Shown in pieces: positions 35,011-49,146 of a stretch of DNA of 64,000 bases. Position 1 is the stretch's first letter; each line of letters begins with the position of its first letter. This DNA comes from Taudactylus pleione (Eukaryota > Chordata > Amphibia > Anura > Myobatrachidae): positions 62,001 to 126,000 of the forward strand of contig JAUIMM010000602.1 of assembly GCA_031769625.1 (NCBI GenBank). The letters are read 5' to 3'. The notes under the pieces are model-generated. The model was not told where the DNA came from, did not search any database, and saw only the letters and a program-made list of their open reading frames with translations. Position numbers and translations under genes: made by a program.

Positions 35011-38000
35011 ACACTGGAACATAAAGCTCCTCCATATCTATCCCAGGAGTCTCTTTATTGTACATGTGTCATATGTATAGATTACACTGGAACATAAAGC
35101 TCCTCCATATCTGTCCCAGGTGTCTCTATTGTACATGTGTCATATTTATAGATTACACTGAAACACAAAGCTCCTCCATATCTATCCCAGGTGTCTCTGT
35201 ATTGTACATGTGTCATATTTATAGATTACACTGGAACATAAAGCTCCTCCATATCTATCCCAGGTGTCTCTTTATTGTACATGTGTCATATTTATAGATT
35301 AGTCTGGAACATAAAGCTCCTCCATATCTATCCCAGGTGTCTCTTTATTGTACATGTGTTATATTTATATATTACACTGGAACATAAAGCTCCTCCATAT
35401 CTATCCCAGGTGTGTCTGTATTGTACATGTGTCATATTTATAGATTACACTGGAACATAAAGCTCCTCCATATGTATCCCAGGTGTCTCTTTATTGTACA
35501 TGTGTCATATTTATAGATTACACTGGAACATAAAGCTCCTCCATATCTATCCCAGGTGTCTCTCTATTCTACTTGTGTCATATTTATAGATTACACTGGA
35601 ACATAAAGCTCCACCATATCTATCCCAGGTGTCTCTTTATTGTATATGTGACATGTATAGATTACACTGGAACATAAGATACTCCATATCTATCCCAGGT
35701 GTCTCTTTATTGTACATGTGTCATATTTATAGATTACACTGGAACATAAAGCTCCTCCATATCTGTCCCAGGTGTCTCTTTATTGTACATATGACATATT
35801 TATAGATTACACTGGAACATAAAGCTCCTCCATATCTATACCAGGTGTCTGTATTGTACATGTGTCATTTTTATAGATTACACTGGAACATAAAGCTCCT
35901 CCATATCTATCCCATGTGTCTCTTTATTGTACATGTGTCATATTTATAGATTACACTGGAACATAAAGCTCCTCTATATCTATCCCAGGTCTCTCTTTAT
36001 TGTACATATGTGATATTTATAGATTACACTGGAACATAAAGCTCCTCCATACCTATCCCAGGTGTCTCTTTATTGTACATGTGTCATATTTATAGATTAC
36101 ACTGGAACATGAAGCTCCTCCATATCTATCCCAGGTGTCTCTGTATTGTACATGTGACATATTTATAGATTACACTGGAACATAATGCTCCTCCATATCC
36201 CAGGTGTCTCTTTATTGTACATGTTTAATATTTATAGATTACACTGGAACATAAAGCTCCTCCATATCTATCCCAGGTGTCTCTTTATTGTACATGTGTC
36301 ATATTTATAGATTACACTGGAACATAAAGCTCCTCCATATCTATCCCTGGTGTCTCTTTATTGTACATGTGTCATATTTATAGATTACACTGGAACAAAA
36401 AGCTCCTCCATATCTATCCCAGGTGTCTCTTTATTGTACATGTGTCATATTTATAGATTACACTGGAACATAAAGCTCCTCCATATCTATCCCAGGTGTC
36501 TCTGTATTGTACATGTGTCATGTTTATAGATTACACTGGAACATAAAGCTCCTCTATATCTATCCCAGGTGTCTCTTTATTGTATATGTGTCATATTTAT
36601 AGATTACACTGGAACATAAAGCTCCTCCATATCCATCCCAGGTGTCTCTTTATTGTACATGTGTCATATTTATAAATTACACTGGAACATAAAGCTCCTC
36701 TATATCTATCCCAGGTGTCTCTGTATTGTACATGTGACATATTTATAGATTACACTGGAACATAAAGCTCCTCCATATCCCAGGTGTCTCTTTATTGTAC
36801 ATGTGTCATATTTATAGATTACACTGGAACATAAAGCTCCTCCATATCTATCCCAGGTGTCTCTGTATTGTACATGTGACATATTTATAGATTACACTGG
36901 AACATAAAGCTCCTCCATATCTATCCCAGGCTTCTCTTTATTGTACATGTGTCATATTTATAGATTACACTGGAACATAAAGCTCCTCCATATCTATCCC
37001 AGGTGTCTCTGTATTGTACATGTGTCATATTTACAGATTACACTGGAACATAAAGCTCCTCCATATCTATCCCAGGTGTCTGTTTATTGTACATGTGACA
37101 TATTTACAGATTACACTGGAACATAAAGCTCCTCCATATCTATCCCAGGTGTCTATTGTACATATCACATATTTATAGATTACACTGGAACATAAAGCTC
37201 CTACATATCTATCCCAGATGTCTTTTTATTGTACATGTGTCATATTTATAGATTACACTGGAACATAAAGCTCCTCCATATCTATCCCAGGTGTCTCTTT
37301 ATTGTACATATGACATATTTATAAATTACACTGGAACATAAAGCTCCTCCATATCTATCCCAGGTGTCTGTATTGTACATGTGTCATATTTATAGATTAC
37401 ACTGGAACATAAAGCTCCTCCATATCTATCCCAGGTGTCTCTTTATTGTACATGTGACATATTTATAGATTACACTGGAACATAAAGTTCCTCTATATCT
37501 ATCCCAGGTGTCTCTTTATTGTACATATGTGATATTTATAGATTACACTGGAACATAAAGCTCCTCCATACCTATCCCTGGTGTCTCTTTATTGTACATG
37601 AGTCATTTTTATAGATTACACTGGAACATGAAGCTCCTCCATATCTATCCCAGGTGTCTCTGTATTGTACATGTGACATATTTATAGATTACACTGGAAC
37701 ATAAAGCTCCTCCATATCCCAGGTGTCTCTTTATTGTACATGTGTGATATTTATAGATTACACTGGAACATAAAGCTCCTCCATATCTATCCCAGGTGTC
37801 TCTGTATTGTACATGTGACATATTTATAGATTACACTGGTACATAAAGCTCCTCCAAATATATCCCAGGTGTCTCTGTATTGAACATGTGACATATTTAT
37901 AGATTACACTGGAACATAAAGCTTGTCCATATCTATCCCAGGCTTCTCTTTATTGTACATGTGTCATATTTATAGATTACACTGGAACATAAAGCTCCTC

Positions 38001-39361
38001 CATATCTATCCCAGGTGTCTCTGTATTGTACATGTGTCATATTAACAGATTACACTGGAACATAAAGCTCCTCCATATCTATCCCAGGTGTCTGTTTATT
38101 GTACATGTGACATATTTACAGATTACACTGGAACATAAAGCTCCTCCATATCTATCCTAGGTGTCTCTTTATTGTACATGTGTCATATTTATAGATTACA
38201 CTGGAACATAAAGCTCCTCCATATCTATCCCAGGTGTCTCTGTATTGTACATGTGACATATTTATAGATTACACTGGAACATAAAGATCCTCCATATCTA
38301 TCCCAGGTGTCTCTTTATTGTACATGTGTCATATTTATAGTTTACACTGGAACATAAAGCTCCTCCATATCCATCCCAGGTGTCTGTTTATTGTACATGT
38401 GACATATTTATAGATTACACTGGAACATAAAGCTCCTCCATATCTATCCTAGGTGTCTCTTTATTGTACATGTGTCATATTTATAGATTACACTGGAACA
38501 TAAAGCTCCTCCATATCTATCCCAGGTGTCTCTTTATTGTACATGTGTCATATTTATAGATTACACTGGAACATAAAGCTCCTCCATATCTATCCCAGGT
38601 GTCTCTTTATTGTACATGTGTCATATTTATAGATTACACTGGAACATAAAGCTCCTCCATATCTATCCCAGGTGTCTCTTTATTGTACATGTGTCATATT
38701 TACAGATTACACTGGAACATAAAGCTCCTCCATATCTATCCCAGGTGTCTGTTTATTGTACATGTGACATATTTATAGATTACACTGGAACATAAAGCTC
38801 CTCCATATCTATCCTAGGTGTCTCTTTATTGTACATGTGTCATATTTATAGATTACACTGGAACATAAAGCTCCTCCATATCTATCCCAGGTGTCTGTTT
38901 ATTGTACATGTGACATATTTACAGATTACACTGGAACATAAAGCTCCTCCATATCTATCCTAGGTGTCTCTTTATTGTACATGTGTCATATTTATAGATT
39001 ACACTGGAACATTAAGCTCCTCCATATCTATCCCAGGTGTCTCTGTATTGTACATGTGACATATTTATAGATTACACTGGAACATAAAGCTCCTCCATAT
39101 CTATCCCAGGCTTCTCTTTATTGTACATGTGTCATATTTTTAGATTACACTGGAACATAAAGCTCTTCCATATCTATCCCAGGTGTCTGTTTATTGTACA
39201 TGTGACATATCTATAGATTACACTGGAACATAAAGCTCCTCCATATCCTAGGTGTCTCTTTATTGTACATGTGTCATATTTATAGATTACACTGGAACAT
39301 AAAGCTCCTCCATATCTATCCCAGGTGTCTCTTTATTGTACATGTGTCATATTTATAGATT
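35011..39361 (+). repeat. Complete A series, second intact copy, 4,351 bp
   Basis: Matches 1-4,351 base for base at an offset of 35,010 apart from scattered substitutions. Those noticed are ACACTG for ACTCTG at the third monomer, ACACTGG for ACATTGG at the tenth, CTGTTTATTG for CTGTTAATTG, CATATCACAT for CATGCCACAT in the contracted unit, and AAAGTTCC near 37,490. It shares the otherwise unique GTGTGTCTG change of the first A anchor. Exact length identity over 60 monomers argues for recent common descent. Confidence 0.92.
37113..37181 (+). repeat. Contracted 69-bp CACATA monomer, copy 4
   Basis: In the intact A series of 35,011-39,361. It lies just inside the left end of the 9,786-bp duplication. 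Confidence 0.9.
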
Positions 39362-40589
39362 ACACTGGAACATAAAGCTCCTCCATATCTATCCCAGGAG
39401 TCTCTTTATTGTACATGTGTCATATGTATAGATTACACTGGAACATAAAGCTCCTCCATATCTGTCCCAGGTGTCTCTATTGTACATGTGTCATATTTAT
39501 AGATTACACTGAAACATAAAGCTCCTCCATATCTATCCCAGGTGTCTCTGTATTGTACATGTGTCATATTTATAGATTACACTGGAACATAAAGCTCCTC
39601 CATATCTATCCCAGGTGTCTCTTTATTGTACATGTGTCATATTTATAGATTAGTCTGGAACATAAAGCTCCTCCATATCTATCCCAGGTGTCTCTTTATT
39701 GTACATGTGTTATATTTATAGATTACACTGGAACATAAAGCTCCTCCATATCTATCCCAGGTGTCTCTGTATTGTACATGTGTCATATTTATAGATTACA
39801 CTGGAACATAAAGCTCCTCCATATGTATCCCAGGTGTCTCTTTATTGTACATGTGTCATATTTATAGATTACACTGGAACATAAAGCTCCTCCATATCTA
39901 TCCCAGGTGTCTCTCTATTCTACTTGTGTCATATTTATAGATTACACTGGAACATAAAGCTCCACCATATCTATCCCAGGTGTCTCTTTATTGTATATGT
40001 GACATGTATAGATTACACTGGAACATAAGATACTCCATATCTATCCCAGGTTTCTCTTTATTGTACATGTGTCATATTTATAGATTACACTGGAACATAA
40101 AGCTCCTCCATATCTATCCCAGGTGTCTGTATTGTACATGTGTCATATTTATAGATTACACTGGAACATAAAGCTCCTCCATATCTATCCCAGGTGTCTC
40201 TTTATTGTACATGTGTGATATTTATAGATTACACTGGAACATAAAGCTCCTCCATATCTATCCCAGGCTTCTCCTTATTGTACATGTGTGATATTTATAG
40301 ATTACACTGGAACATAAAGCTCCTCTATATCTATCCCAGTCTTCTCTTTATTGTACATGTCATATTTATAGATTACACTGGAACATAAAGCTCCTCCATA
40401 TCTATCCCAGGTGTCTGTTTATTGTACATGTGACATATTTACAGATTACACTGGAACATAAAGCTCCTCCATATCCTAGGTGTCTCTTTATTGTACATGT
40501 GTCATATTTATAGATTACACTGGAACATAAAGCTCCTCCATATCTATCCCAGGTGTCTCTTTATTGTACATGTGTCATATTTATAGATT
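39362..40589 (+). repeat. Shortened B unit, third copy, 1,228 bp
   Basis: B anchor at 39,362-40,086 followed by the same seven monomers as at 4,352-5,579 (71+73+73+71+73+69+73 = 503 bp, checked unit by unit here). It runs straight into the A anchor at 40,590. Confidence 0.88.
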
Positions 40590-43500
40590 ACACTGGAACA
40601 TAAAGCTCCTCCATATCTATCCCAGGAGTCTCTTTATTGTACATGTGTCATATGTATAGATTACACTGGAACATAAAGCTCCTCCATATCTGTCCCAGGT
40701 GTCTCTATTGTACATGTGTCATATTTATAGATTACACTGAAACACAAAGCTCCTCCATATCTATCCCAGGTGTCTCTGTATTGTACATGTGTCATATTTA
40801 TAGATTACACTGGAACATAAAGCTCCTCCATATCTATCCCAGGTGTCTCTTTATTGTACATGTGTCATATTTATAGATTAGTCTGGAACATAAAGCTCCT
40901 CCATATCTATCCCAGGTGTCTCTTTATTGTACATGTGTTATATTTATATATTACACTGGAACATAAAGCTCCTCCATATCTATCCCAGGTGTCTCTGTAT
41001 TGTACATGTGTCATATATATAGATTACACTGGAACATAAAGCTCCTCCATATGTATCCCAGGTGTCTCTTTATTCTACATGTGTCATATTTATAGATTAC
41101 ACTGGAACATAAAGCTCCTCCATATCTATCCCAGGTGTCTCTCTATTCTACTTGTGTCATATTTATAGATTACACTGGAACATAAAGCTCCACCATATCT
41201 ATCCCAGGTGTCTCTTTATTGTATATGTGACATGTATAGATTACACTGGAACATAAGATACTCCATATCTATCCCAGGTGTCTCTTTATTGTACATGTGT
41301 CATATTTATAGATTACACTGGAACATAAAGCTCCTCCATATCTGTCCCAGGTGTCTCTTTATTGTACATATGACATATTTATAGATTACACTGGAACATA
41401 AAGCTCCTCCATATCTATACCAGGTGTCTGTTTTGTACATGTGTCATATTTATAGATTACACTGGAACATAAAGCTCCTCCATATCTATTCCATGTGTCT
41501 CTTTATTGTACATGTGTCATATTTATAGATTACACTGGAACATAAAGCTCCTCTATATCTATCCCAGGTCTCTCTTTATTGTACATATGTGATATTTATA
41601 GATTACACTGGAACATAAAGCTCCTCCATACCTATCCCAGGTGTCTCTTTATTGTACATGTGTCATATTTATAGATTACACTGGAACATGAAGCTCCTCC
41701 ATATCTATCCCAGGTGTCTCTGTATTGTACATGTGACATATTTATAGATTACACTGGAACATAAAGCTCCTCCATATCCCAGGTGTCTCTTTATTGTACA
41801 TGTTTAATATTTATAGATTACACTGGAACATAAAGCTCCTCCATATCTATCCCAGGTGTCTCTTTATTGTACATGTGTCATATTTATAGATTACACTGGA
41901 ACATAAAGCTCCTCCATATCTATCCCAGGTGTCTCTTTATTGTACATGTGTCATATTTATAGATTACACTGGAACATAAAGCTCCTCCATATCTATCCCA
42001 GGTGTCTCTTTATTGTACATGTGTCATATTTATAGATTACACTGGAACAAAAAGCTCCTCCATATCTATCCCAGGTGTCTCTTTATTGTACATGTGTCAT
42101 ATTTATAGATTACACTGGAACATAAAGCTCCTCCATATCTATCCCAGGTGTCTCTGTATTGTACATGTGTCATGTTTATAGATTACACTGGAACATAAAG
42201 CTCCTCTATATCTATCCCAGGTGTCTCTTTATTGTATATGTGTCATATTTATAGATTACACTGGAACATAAAGCTACTCCATATCCATCCCAGGTGTCTC
42301 TTTATTGTACATGTGTCATATTTATAAATTACACTGGAACATAAAGCTCCTCTATATCTATCCCAGGTGTCTCTGTATTGTACATGTGACATATTTATAG
42401 ATTACACTGGAACATAAAGCTCCTCCATATCCCAGGTGTCTCTTTATTGTACATGTGTCATATTTATAGATTACACTGGAACATAAAGCTCCTCCATATC
42501 TATACCCAGGTGTCCTCTGTATTGTACATGTGACATATTTATAGATTACACTGGAACATAAAGCTCCTCCATATCCCAGGTGTCTCTTTATTGTACATGT
42601 TAATATTTATAGATTACACTGGAACATAAAGCTCCTCCATATCTATCCCAGGTGTCTCTTTATTGTACATGTGTCATATTTATAGATTACACTGGAACAT
42701 AAAGCTCCTCCATATCTATCCCAGGTGTCTCTTTATTGTACATGTGTCATATTTATAGATTACACTGGAACATAAATCTCCTCCATATCTATCCCAGGTG
42801 TCTCTTTATTGTACATGTGTGATATTTATAGATTACACTGGAACATAAAGCTCCTCCATATCTATCCCAGGCTTCTCCTTATTGTACATGTGTGATATTT
42901 ATAGATTACACTGGAACATAAAGCTCCTCTATATCTATCCCAGTCTTCTCTTTATTGTACATGTCATATTTATAGATTACACTGGAACATAAAGCTCCTC
43001 CATATCTATCCCAGGTGTCTGTTTATTGTACATGTGACATATTTACAGATTACACTGGAACATAAAGCTCCTCCATATCTATCCTAGGTGTCTCTTTATT
43101 GTACATGTGTCATATTTATAGATTACACTGGAACATAAAGCTCCTCCATATCTATCCCAGGTGTCTCTGTATTGTACATGTGACATATTTATAGATTACA
43201 CTGGAACATAATGCTCCTCCATATCTATCCCAGGCTTCTCTTTATTGTACATGTGTCATATTTATAGATTACACTGGAACATAAAGCTCCTCCATATCTA
43301 TCCCAGGTGTCTGTTTATTGTACATGTGACATATTTATAGATTACACTGGAACATAAAGCTCCTCCATATCTATCCTAGGTGTCTCTTTATTGTACATGT
43401 GTCATATTTATAGATTACACTGGAACATAAAGCTCCTCCATATCTATCCCAGGTGTCTGTTTATTGTACATGTGACATATTTACAGATTACACTGGAACA

Positions 43501-45664
43501 TAAAGCTCCTCCATATCTATCCTAGGTGTCTCTTTATTGTACATGTGTCATATTTATAGATTACACTGGAACATAAGCTCCTCCATATCTATCCCAGGTG
43601 TCTCTCTATTCTACTTGTGTCATATTTATAGATTACACTGGAACATAAAGCTCCACCATATCTATCCCAGGTGTCTCTTTATTGTATATGTGACATGTAT
43701 AGATTACACTGGAACATAAAGATCCTCCATATCTATCCCAGGTGTCTCTTTATTGTACATGTGTCATATTTATAGATTACACTGGAACATAAAGCTCCTC
43801 CATATCTATCCCAGGTATCTGTATTGTACATGTGTCATATTTATAGATTACACTGGAACATAAAGCTCCTCCATATCTGTCCCAGGTGTCTCTTTATTGT
43901 ACATATGACATATTTATAAATTACACTGGAACATAAAGATCCTCCATATCTATCCCAGGTGTCTGTATTGTACATGTGTCATATTTATAGATTACACTGG
44001 AACATAAAGCTCCTCCATATCTATCCCAGGTGTCTCTTTATTGTACATGTGACATATTTATCGATTACACTGGAACATAAAGCTCCTCTATATCTATCCC
44101 AGGTGTCTCTTTATTGTACATATGTGATATTTTTAGATTACACTGGAACATAAAGCTCCTCCATACCTATCCCTGGTGTCTCTTTATTGTACATGTGTCA
44201 TTTTTATAGATTACACTGGAACATGAAGCTCCTCCATATCTATCCCAGGTGTCTCTGTATTGTACATGTGACATATTTATAGATTACACTGGAACATAAA
44301 GCTCCTCCATATCCCAGGTGTCTCTTTATTGTACATGTGTGATATTTATAGATTACACTGGAACATAAAGCTCCTCCATATCTATCCCAGGTGTCTCTGT
44401 ATTGTACATGTGACATATTTATAGATTACACTGGTACATAAAGCTCCTCCATATATATCCCAGGTGTCTCTGTATTGTACATGTGACATATTTATAGATT
44501 ACACTGGAACATAAAGCTTGTCCAAATCTATCCCAGGCTTCTCTTTATTGTACATGTGTCATATTTATAGATTACACTGGAACATAAAGCTCCTCCATAT
44601 CTATCCCAGGTGTCTCTGTATTGTACATGTGTCATATTTACAGATTACACTGGAACATAAAGCTCCTCCATATCTATCCCAGGTGTCTGTTTATTGTACA
44701 TGTGACATATTTACAGATTACACTGGAACATAAAGCTCCTCCATATCTATCCTAGGTGTCTCTTTATTGTACATGTGTCATATTTATAGATTACACTGGA
44801 ACATAAAGCTCCTCCATATCTATCCCAGGTGTCTCTGTATTGTACATGTGACATATTTATAGATTACACTGGAACATAAAGCTCCTCCATATCTATCCCA
44901 GGTGTCTCTTTATTGTACATGTGTCATATTTATAGATTACACTGGAACATAAAGCTCCTCCATATCTATCCCAGGTGTCTCTTTATTGTACATGTGTCAT
45001 ATTTATAGATTACACTGGAACATAAAGCTCCTCCATATCTATCCCAGGTGTCTCTTTATTGTACATGTGTCATATTTATAGATTACACTGGAACATAAAG
45101 CTCCTCCATATCTATCCCAGGTGTCTGTTTATTGTACATGTGACATATTTATAGATTACACTGGAACATAAAGCTCCTCCATATCTATCCTAGGTGTCTG
45201 TTTATTGTACATGTGACATATTTATAGATTACACTGGAACATAAAGCTCCTCCATATCTATCCTAGGTGTCTCTTTATTGTACATGTGTCATATTTATAG
45301 ATTACACTGGAACATTAAGCTCCTCCATATCTATCCCAGGTGTCTCTGTATTGTACATGTGACATATTTATAGATTACACTGGAACATAAAGCTCCTCCA
45401 TATCTATCCCAGGCTTCTCTTTATTGTACATGTGTCATATTTTTAGATTACACTGGAACATAAAGCTCTTCCATATCTATCCCAGGTGTCTGTTTATTGT
45501 ACATGTGACATATTTATAGATTACACTGGAACATAAAGCTCCTCCATATCCTAGGTGTCTCTTTATTGTACATGTGTCATATTTATAGATTACACTGGAA
45601 CATAAAGCTCCTCCATATCTATCCCAGGTGTCTCTTTATTGTATATGTGTCATATTTATAGATT
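40590..45664 (+). repeat. Composite A series, 5,075 bp
   Basis: A anchor at 40,590-41,314, then the order of 5,580-8,590, then a C block (43,563) and the second half of a long B series ending in ACATTAAG, CTCTTCC, a CCATATCCTAGG 69-mer and a unit with GTATATGTGTC just before another A anchor. The first part is therefore A-like and the last part is from the B series at 32.9-35.0 kb (offset 10,654). Shared marks with the downstream duplicate at 50,375 include TCATATATATAG in the sixth anchor monomer. TATTCTACATG near 41,073 is private to this copy. Confidence 0.85.
43563..43778 (+). repeat. C block, copy 5, with 1-bp deletion
   Basis: The first monomer is 72 bp because of ACATAAGCTC. This deletion alone creates an odd 60-codon frame on the + strand (43,537-43,719). 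It marks the point where the composite A series passes into B-series sequence. Confidence 0.85.
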
Positions 45665-46820
45665 ACACTGGAACATAAAGCTCCTCCATATCTATCCCAG
45701 GAGTCTCTTTATTGTACATGTGTCATATGTATAGATTACACTGGAACATAAAGCTCCTCCATATCTGTCCCAGGTGTCTCTATTGTACATGTGTCATATT
45801 TATAGATTACACTGAAACACAAAGCTCCTCCATATCTATCCCAGGTGTCTCTGTATTGTACATGTGTCATATTTATAGATTACACTGGAACATAAAGCTC
45901 CTCCATATCTATCCCAGGTGTCTCTTTATTGTACATGTGTCATATATATAGATTAGTCTGGAACATAAAGCTCCTCCATATCTATCCCAGGTGTCTCTTT
46001 ATTGTACATGTGTTATATTTATATATTACACTGGAACATAAAGCTCCTCCATATCTATCCCAGGTGTCTCTGTATTGTACATGTGTCATATTTATAGATT
46101 ACACTGGAACATAAAGCTCCTCCATATGTATCCCAGGTGTCTCTTTATTGTACATGTGTCATATTTATAGATTACACTGGAACATAAAGCTCCTCCATAT
46201 CTATCCCAGGTGTCTCTCTATTCTACTTGTGTCATATTTATAGATTACACTGGAACATAAAGCTCCACCATATCTATCCCAGGTGTCTCTTTATTGTATA
46301 TGTGACATGTATAGATTACACTGGAACATAAGATACTCCATATCTATCCCAGGTGTCTCTTTATTGTACATGTGTCATATTTATAGATTACACTGGAACA
46401 TAAAGCTCCTCCATATCTGTCCCAGGTGTCTCTTTATTGTACATATGACATATTTATAGATTACACTGGAACATAAAGCTCCTCCATATCTATACCAGGT
46501 GTCTGTATTGTACATGTGTCATATTTATAGATTACACTGGAACATAAAGCTCCTCCATATCTATTCCATGTGTCTCTTTATTGTACATGTGTCATATTTA
46601 TAGATTACACTGGAACATAAAGCTCCTCTATATCTATCCCAGGTCTCTCTTTATTGTACATATGTGATATTTATAGATTACACTGGAACATAAAGCTCCT
46701 CCATACCTATCCCAGGTGTCTCTTTATTGTACATGTGTCATATTTATAGATTACACTGGAACATGAAGCTCCTCCATATCTATCCCAGGTGTCTCTGTAT
46801 TGTACATGTGACATATTTAT

Positions 46821-46853
46821 AGATTACACTGGAACATAAAGCTCCTCCATATC
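46821..46853. other. Unequal-exchange junction of the 9,786-bp duplication
   Basis: The base before this tract (46,820, TATAG) agrees only with the A series of 56,606 and not with 37,034 (TACAG). The base after it (46,854, CTATCCC) agrees only with the 37,068 context and not with 56,640 (CATATCCC). The switch must lie in the 33 bp shared by both. Monomer register is kept. Confidence 0.85.
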
Positions 46854-46898
46854 TATCCCAGGTGTCTGTTTATTGTACATGTGACATATTTACAGATT

Positions 46899-46967
46899 AC
46901 ACTGGAACATAAAGCTCCTCCATATCTATCCCAGGTGTCTATTGTACATATCACATATTTATAGATT
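46899..46967 (+). repeat. Contracted 69-bp CACATA monomer, copy 5
   Basis: The first marker downstream of the 46,821-46,853 exchange junction; only one monomer separates them, against thirteen in the intact A series. Confidence 0.9.
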
Positions 46968-49146
46968 ACACTGGAACATAAAGCTCCTACATATCTATCC
47001 CAGATGTCTTTTTATTGTACATGTGTCATATTTATAGATTACACTGGAACATAAAGCTCCTCCATATCTATCCCAGGTGTCTCTTTATTGTACATATGAC
47101 ATATTTATAAATTACACTGGAACATAAAGCTCCTCCATATCTATCCCAGGTGTCTGTATTGTACATGTGTCATATTTATAGATTACACTGGAACATAAAG
47201 CTCCTCCATATCTATCCCAGGTGTCTCTTTATTGTACATGTGACATATTTATAGATTACACTGGAACATAAAGCTCCTCTATATCTATCCCAGGTGTCTC
47301 TTTATTGTACATATGTGATATTTATAGATTACACTGGAACATAAAGCTCCTCCATACCTATCCCTGGTGTCTCTTTATTGTACATGAGTCATTTTTATAG
47401 ATTACACTGGAACATGAAGCTCCTCCATATCTATCCCAGGTGTCTCTGTATTGTACATGTGACATATTTATAGATTACACTGGAACATAAAGCTCCTCCA
47501 TATCCCAGGTGTCTCTTTATTGTACATGTGTGATATTTATAGATTACACTGGAACATAAAGCTCCTCCATATCTATCCCAGGTGTCTCTGTATTGTACAT
47601 GTGACATATTTATAGATTACACTGGTACATAAAGCTCCTCCAAATATATCCCAGGTGTCTCTGTATTGAACATGTGACATATTTATAGATTACACTGGAA
47701 CATAAAGCTTGTCCATATCTATCCCAGGCTTCTCTTTTTGTACATGTGTCATATTTATAGATTACACTGGAACATAAAGCTCCTCCATATCTATCCCAGG
47801 TGTCTCTGTATTGTACATGTGTCATATTAACAGATTACACTGGAACATAAAGCTCCTCCATATCTATCCCAGGTGTCTGTTTATTGTACATGTGACATAT
47901 TTACAGATTACACTGGAACATAAAGCTCCTCCATATCTATCCTAGGTGTCTCTTTATTGTACATGTGTCATATTTATAGATTACACTGGAACATAAAGCT
48001 CCTCCATATCTATCCCAGGTGTCTCTGTATTGTACATGTGACATATTTATAGATTACACTGGAACATAAAGATCCTCCATATCTATCCCAGGTGTCTCTT
48101 TATTGTACATGTGTCATATTTATAGTTTACACTGGAACATATAGCTCCTCCATATCCATCCCAGGTGTCTGTTTATTGTACATGTGACATATTTATAGAT
48201 TACACTGGAACATAAAGCTCCTCCATATCTATCCTAGGTGTCTCTTTATTGTACATGTGTCATATTTATAGATTACACTGGAACATAAAGCTCCTCCATA
48301 TCTATCCCAGGTGTCTCTTTATTGTACATGTGTCATATTTATAGATTACACTGGAACATAAAGCTCCTCCATATCTATCCCAGGTGTCTCTTTATTGTAC
48401 ATGTGTCATATTTATAGATTACACTGGAACATAAAGCTCCTCCATATCTATCCCAGGTGTCTCTTTATTGTACATGTGTCATATTTACAGATTACACTGG
48501 AACATAAAGCTCCTCCATATCTATCCCAGGTGTCTGTTTATTGTACATGTGACATATTTATAGATTACACTGGAACATAAAGCTCCTCCATATTTATCCT
48601 AGGTGTCTCTTTATTGTACATGTGTCATATTTATAGATTACACTGGAACATAAAGCTCCTCCATATCTATCCCAGGTGTCTGTTTATTGTACATGTGACA
48701 TATTTACAGATTACACTGGAACATAAAGCTCCTCCATATCTATCCTAGGTGTCTCTTTATTGTACATGTGTCATATTTATAGATTACACTGGAACATTAA
48801 GCTCCTCCATATCTATCCCAGGTGTCTCTGTATTGTACATGTGACATATTTATAGATTACACTGGAACATAAAGCTCCTCCATATCTATCCCAGGCTTCT
48901 CTTTATTGTACATGTGTCATATTTTTAGATTACACTGGAACATAAAGCTCTTCCATATCTATCCCAGGTGTCTGTTTATTGTACATGTGACATATCTATA
49001 GATTACACTGGAACATAAAGCTCCTCCATATCCTAGGTGTCTCTTTATTGTACATGTGTCATATTTATAGATTACACTGGAACATAAAGCTCCTCCATAT
49101 CTATCCCAGGTGTCTCTTTATTGTACATGTGTCATATTTATAGATT

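Larger units (their letters stand above)
28444..37284 (+). repeat. HOR unit 2, 8,841 bp
   Basis: This is the most regular HOR in the window: B anchor at phase 2,076, C block at phase 4,464, A anchor at phase 6,567 and contracted CACATA unit at phase 8,669. The A series is undeleted. The length difference from unit 1 is fully explained by the indels listed for the two series: +361 for the A head, -217 for the B series, and -1 for the near-28,824 deletion. Confidence 0.84.
35011..43602 (+). repeat. Long-range near-identical copy of 1-8,593
   Basis: A anchors at 1 and 5,580 map to 35,011 and 40,590; B at 4,352 maps to 39,362; the 74-bp CTATACCCAGG unit at 7,491 maps to 42,501. The offset is 35,010 throughout except for small local indels in the second copy: +1 at TGTCCTCTG near 42,514, -1 at CATGTTAATA near 42,600, and -1 at ACATAAGCTC near 43,577. 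The match ends where the first copy enters the 4,708-bp duplication and the second continues into a C block. Confidence 0.9.
45665..49146 (+). repeat. A series with a 12-monomer loss at the duplication junction, 3,482 bp
   Basis: A anchor at 45,665-46,389. The order follows the A series to the ATGAAG unit, then jumps over 868 bp to the CTGTTTATTG/TTACAG unit that precedes the contracted CACATA monomer (46,899). The missing monomers add up exactly (two 69-mers and ten 73-mers = 868). The rest follows the A series to the B anchor at 49,147. A private 1-bp deletion near 47,737 (TCTCTTTTTG) opens a 71-codon minus-strand frame. Confidence 0.87.

Noticed and set aside
47610..47825. Minus-strand 71-codon frame
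   Set aside because: Opened by a private 1-bp deletion not shared by the sister copy at 37.8-38.0 kb.
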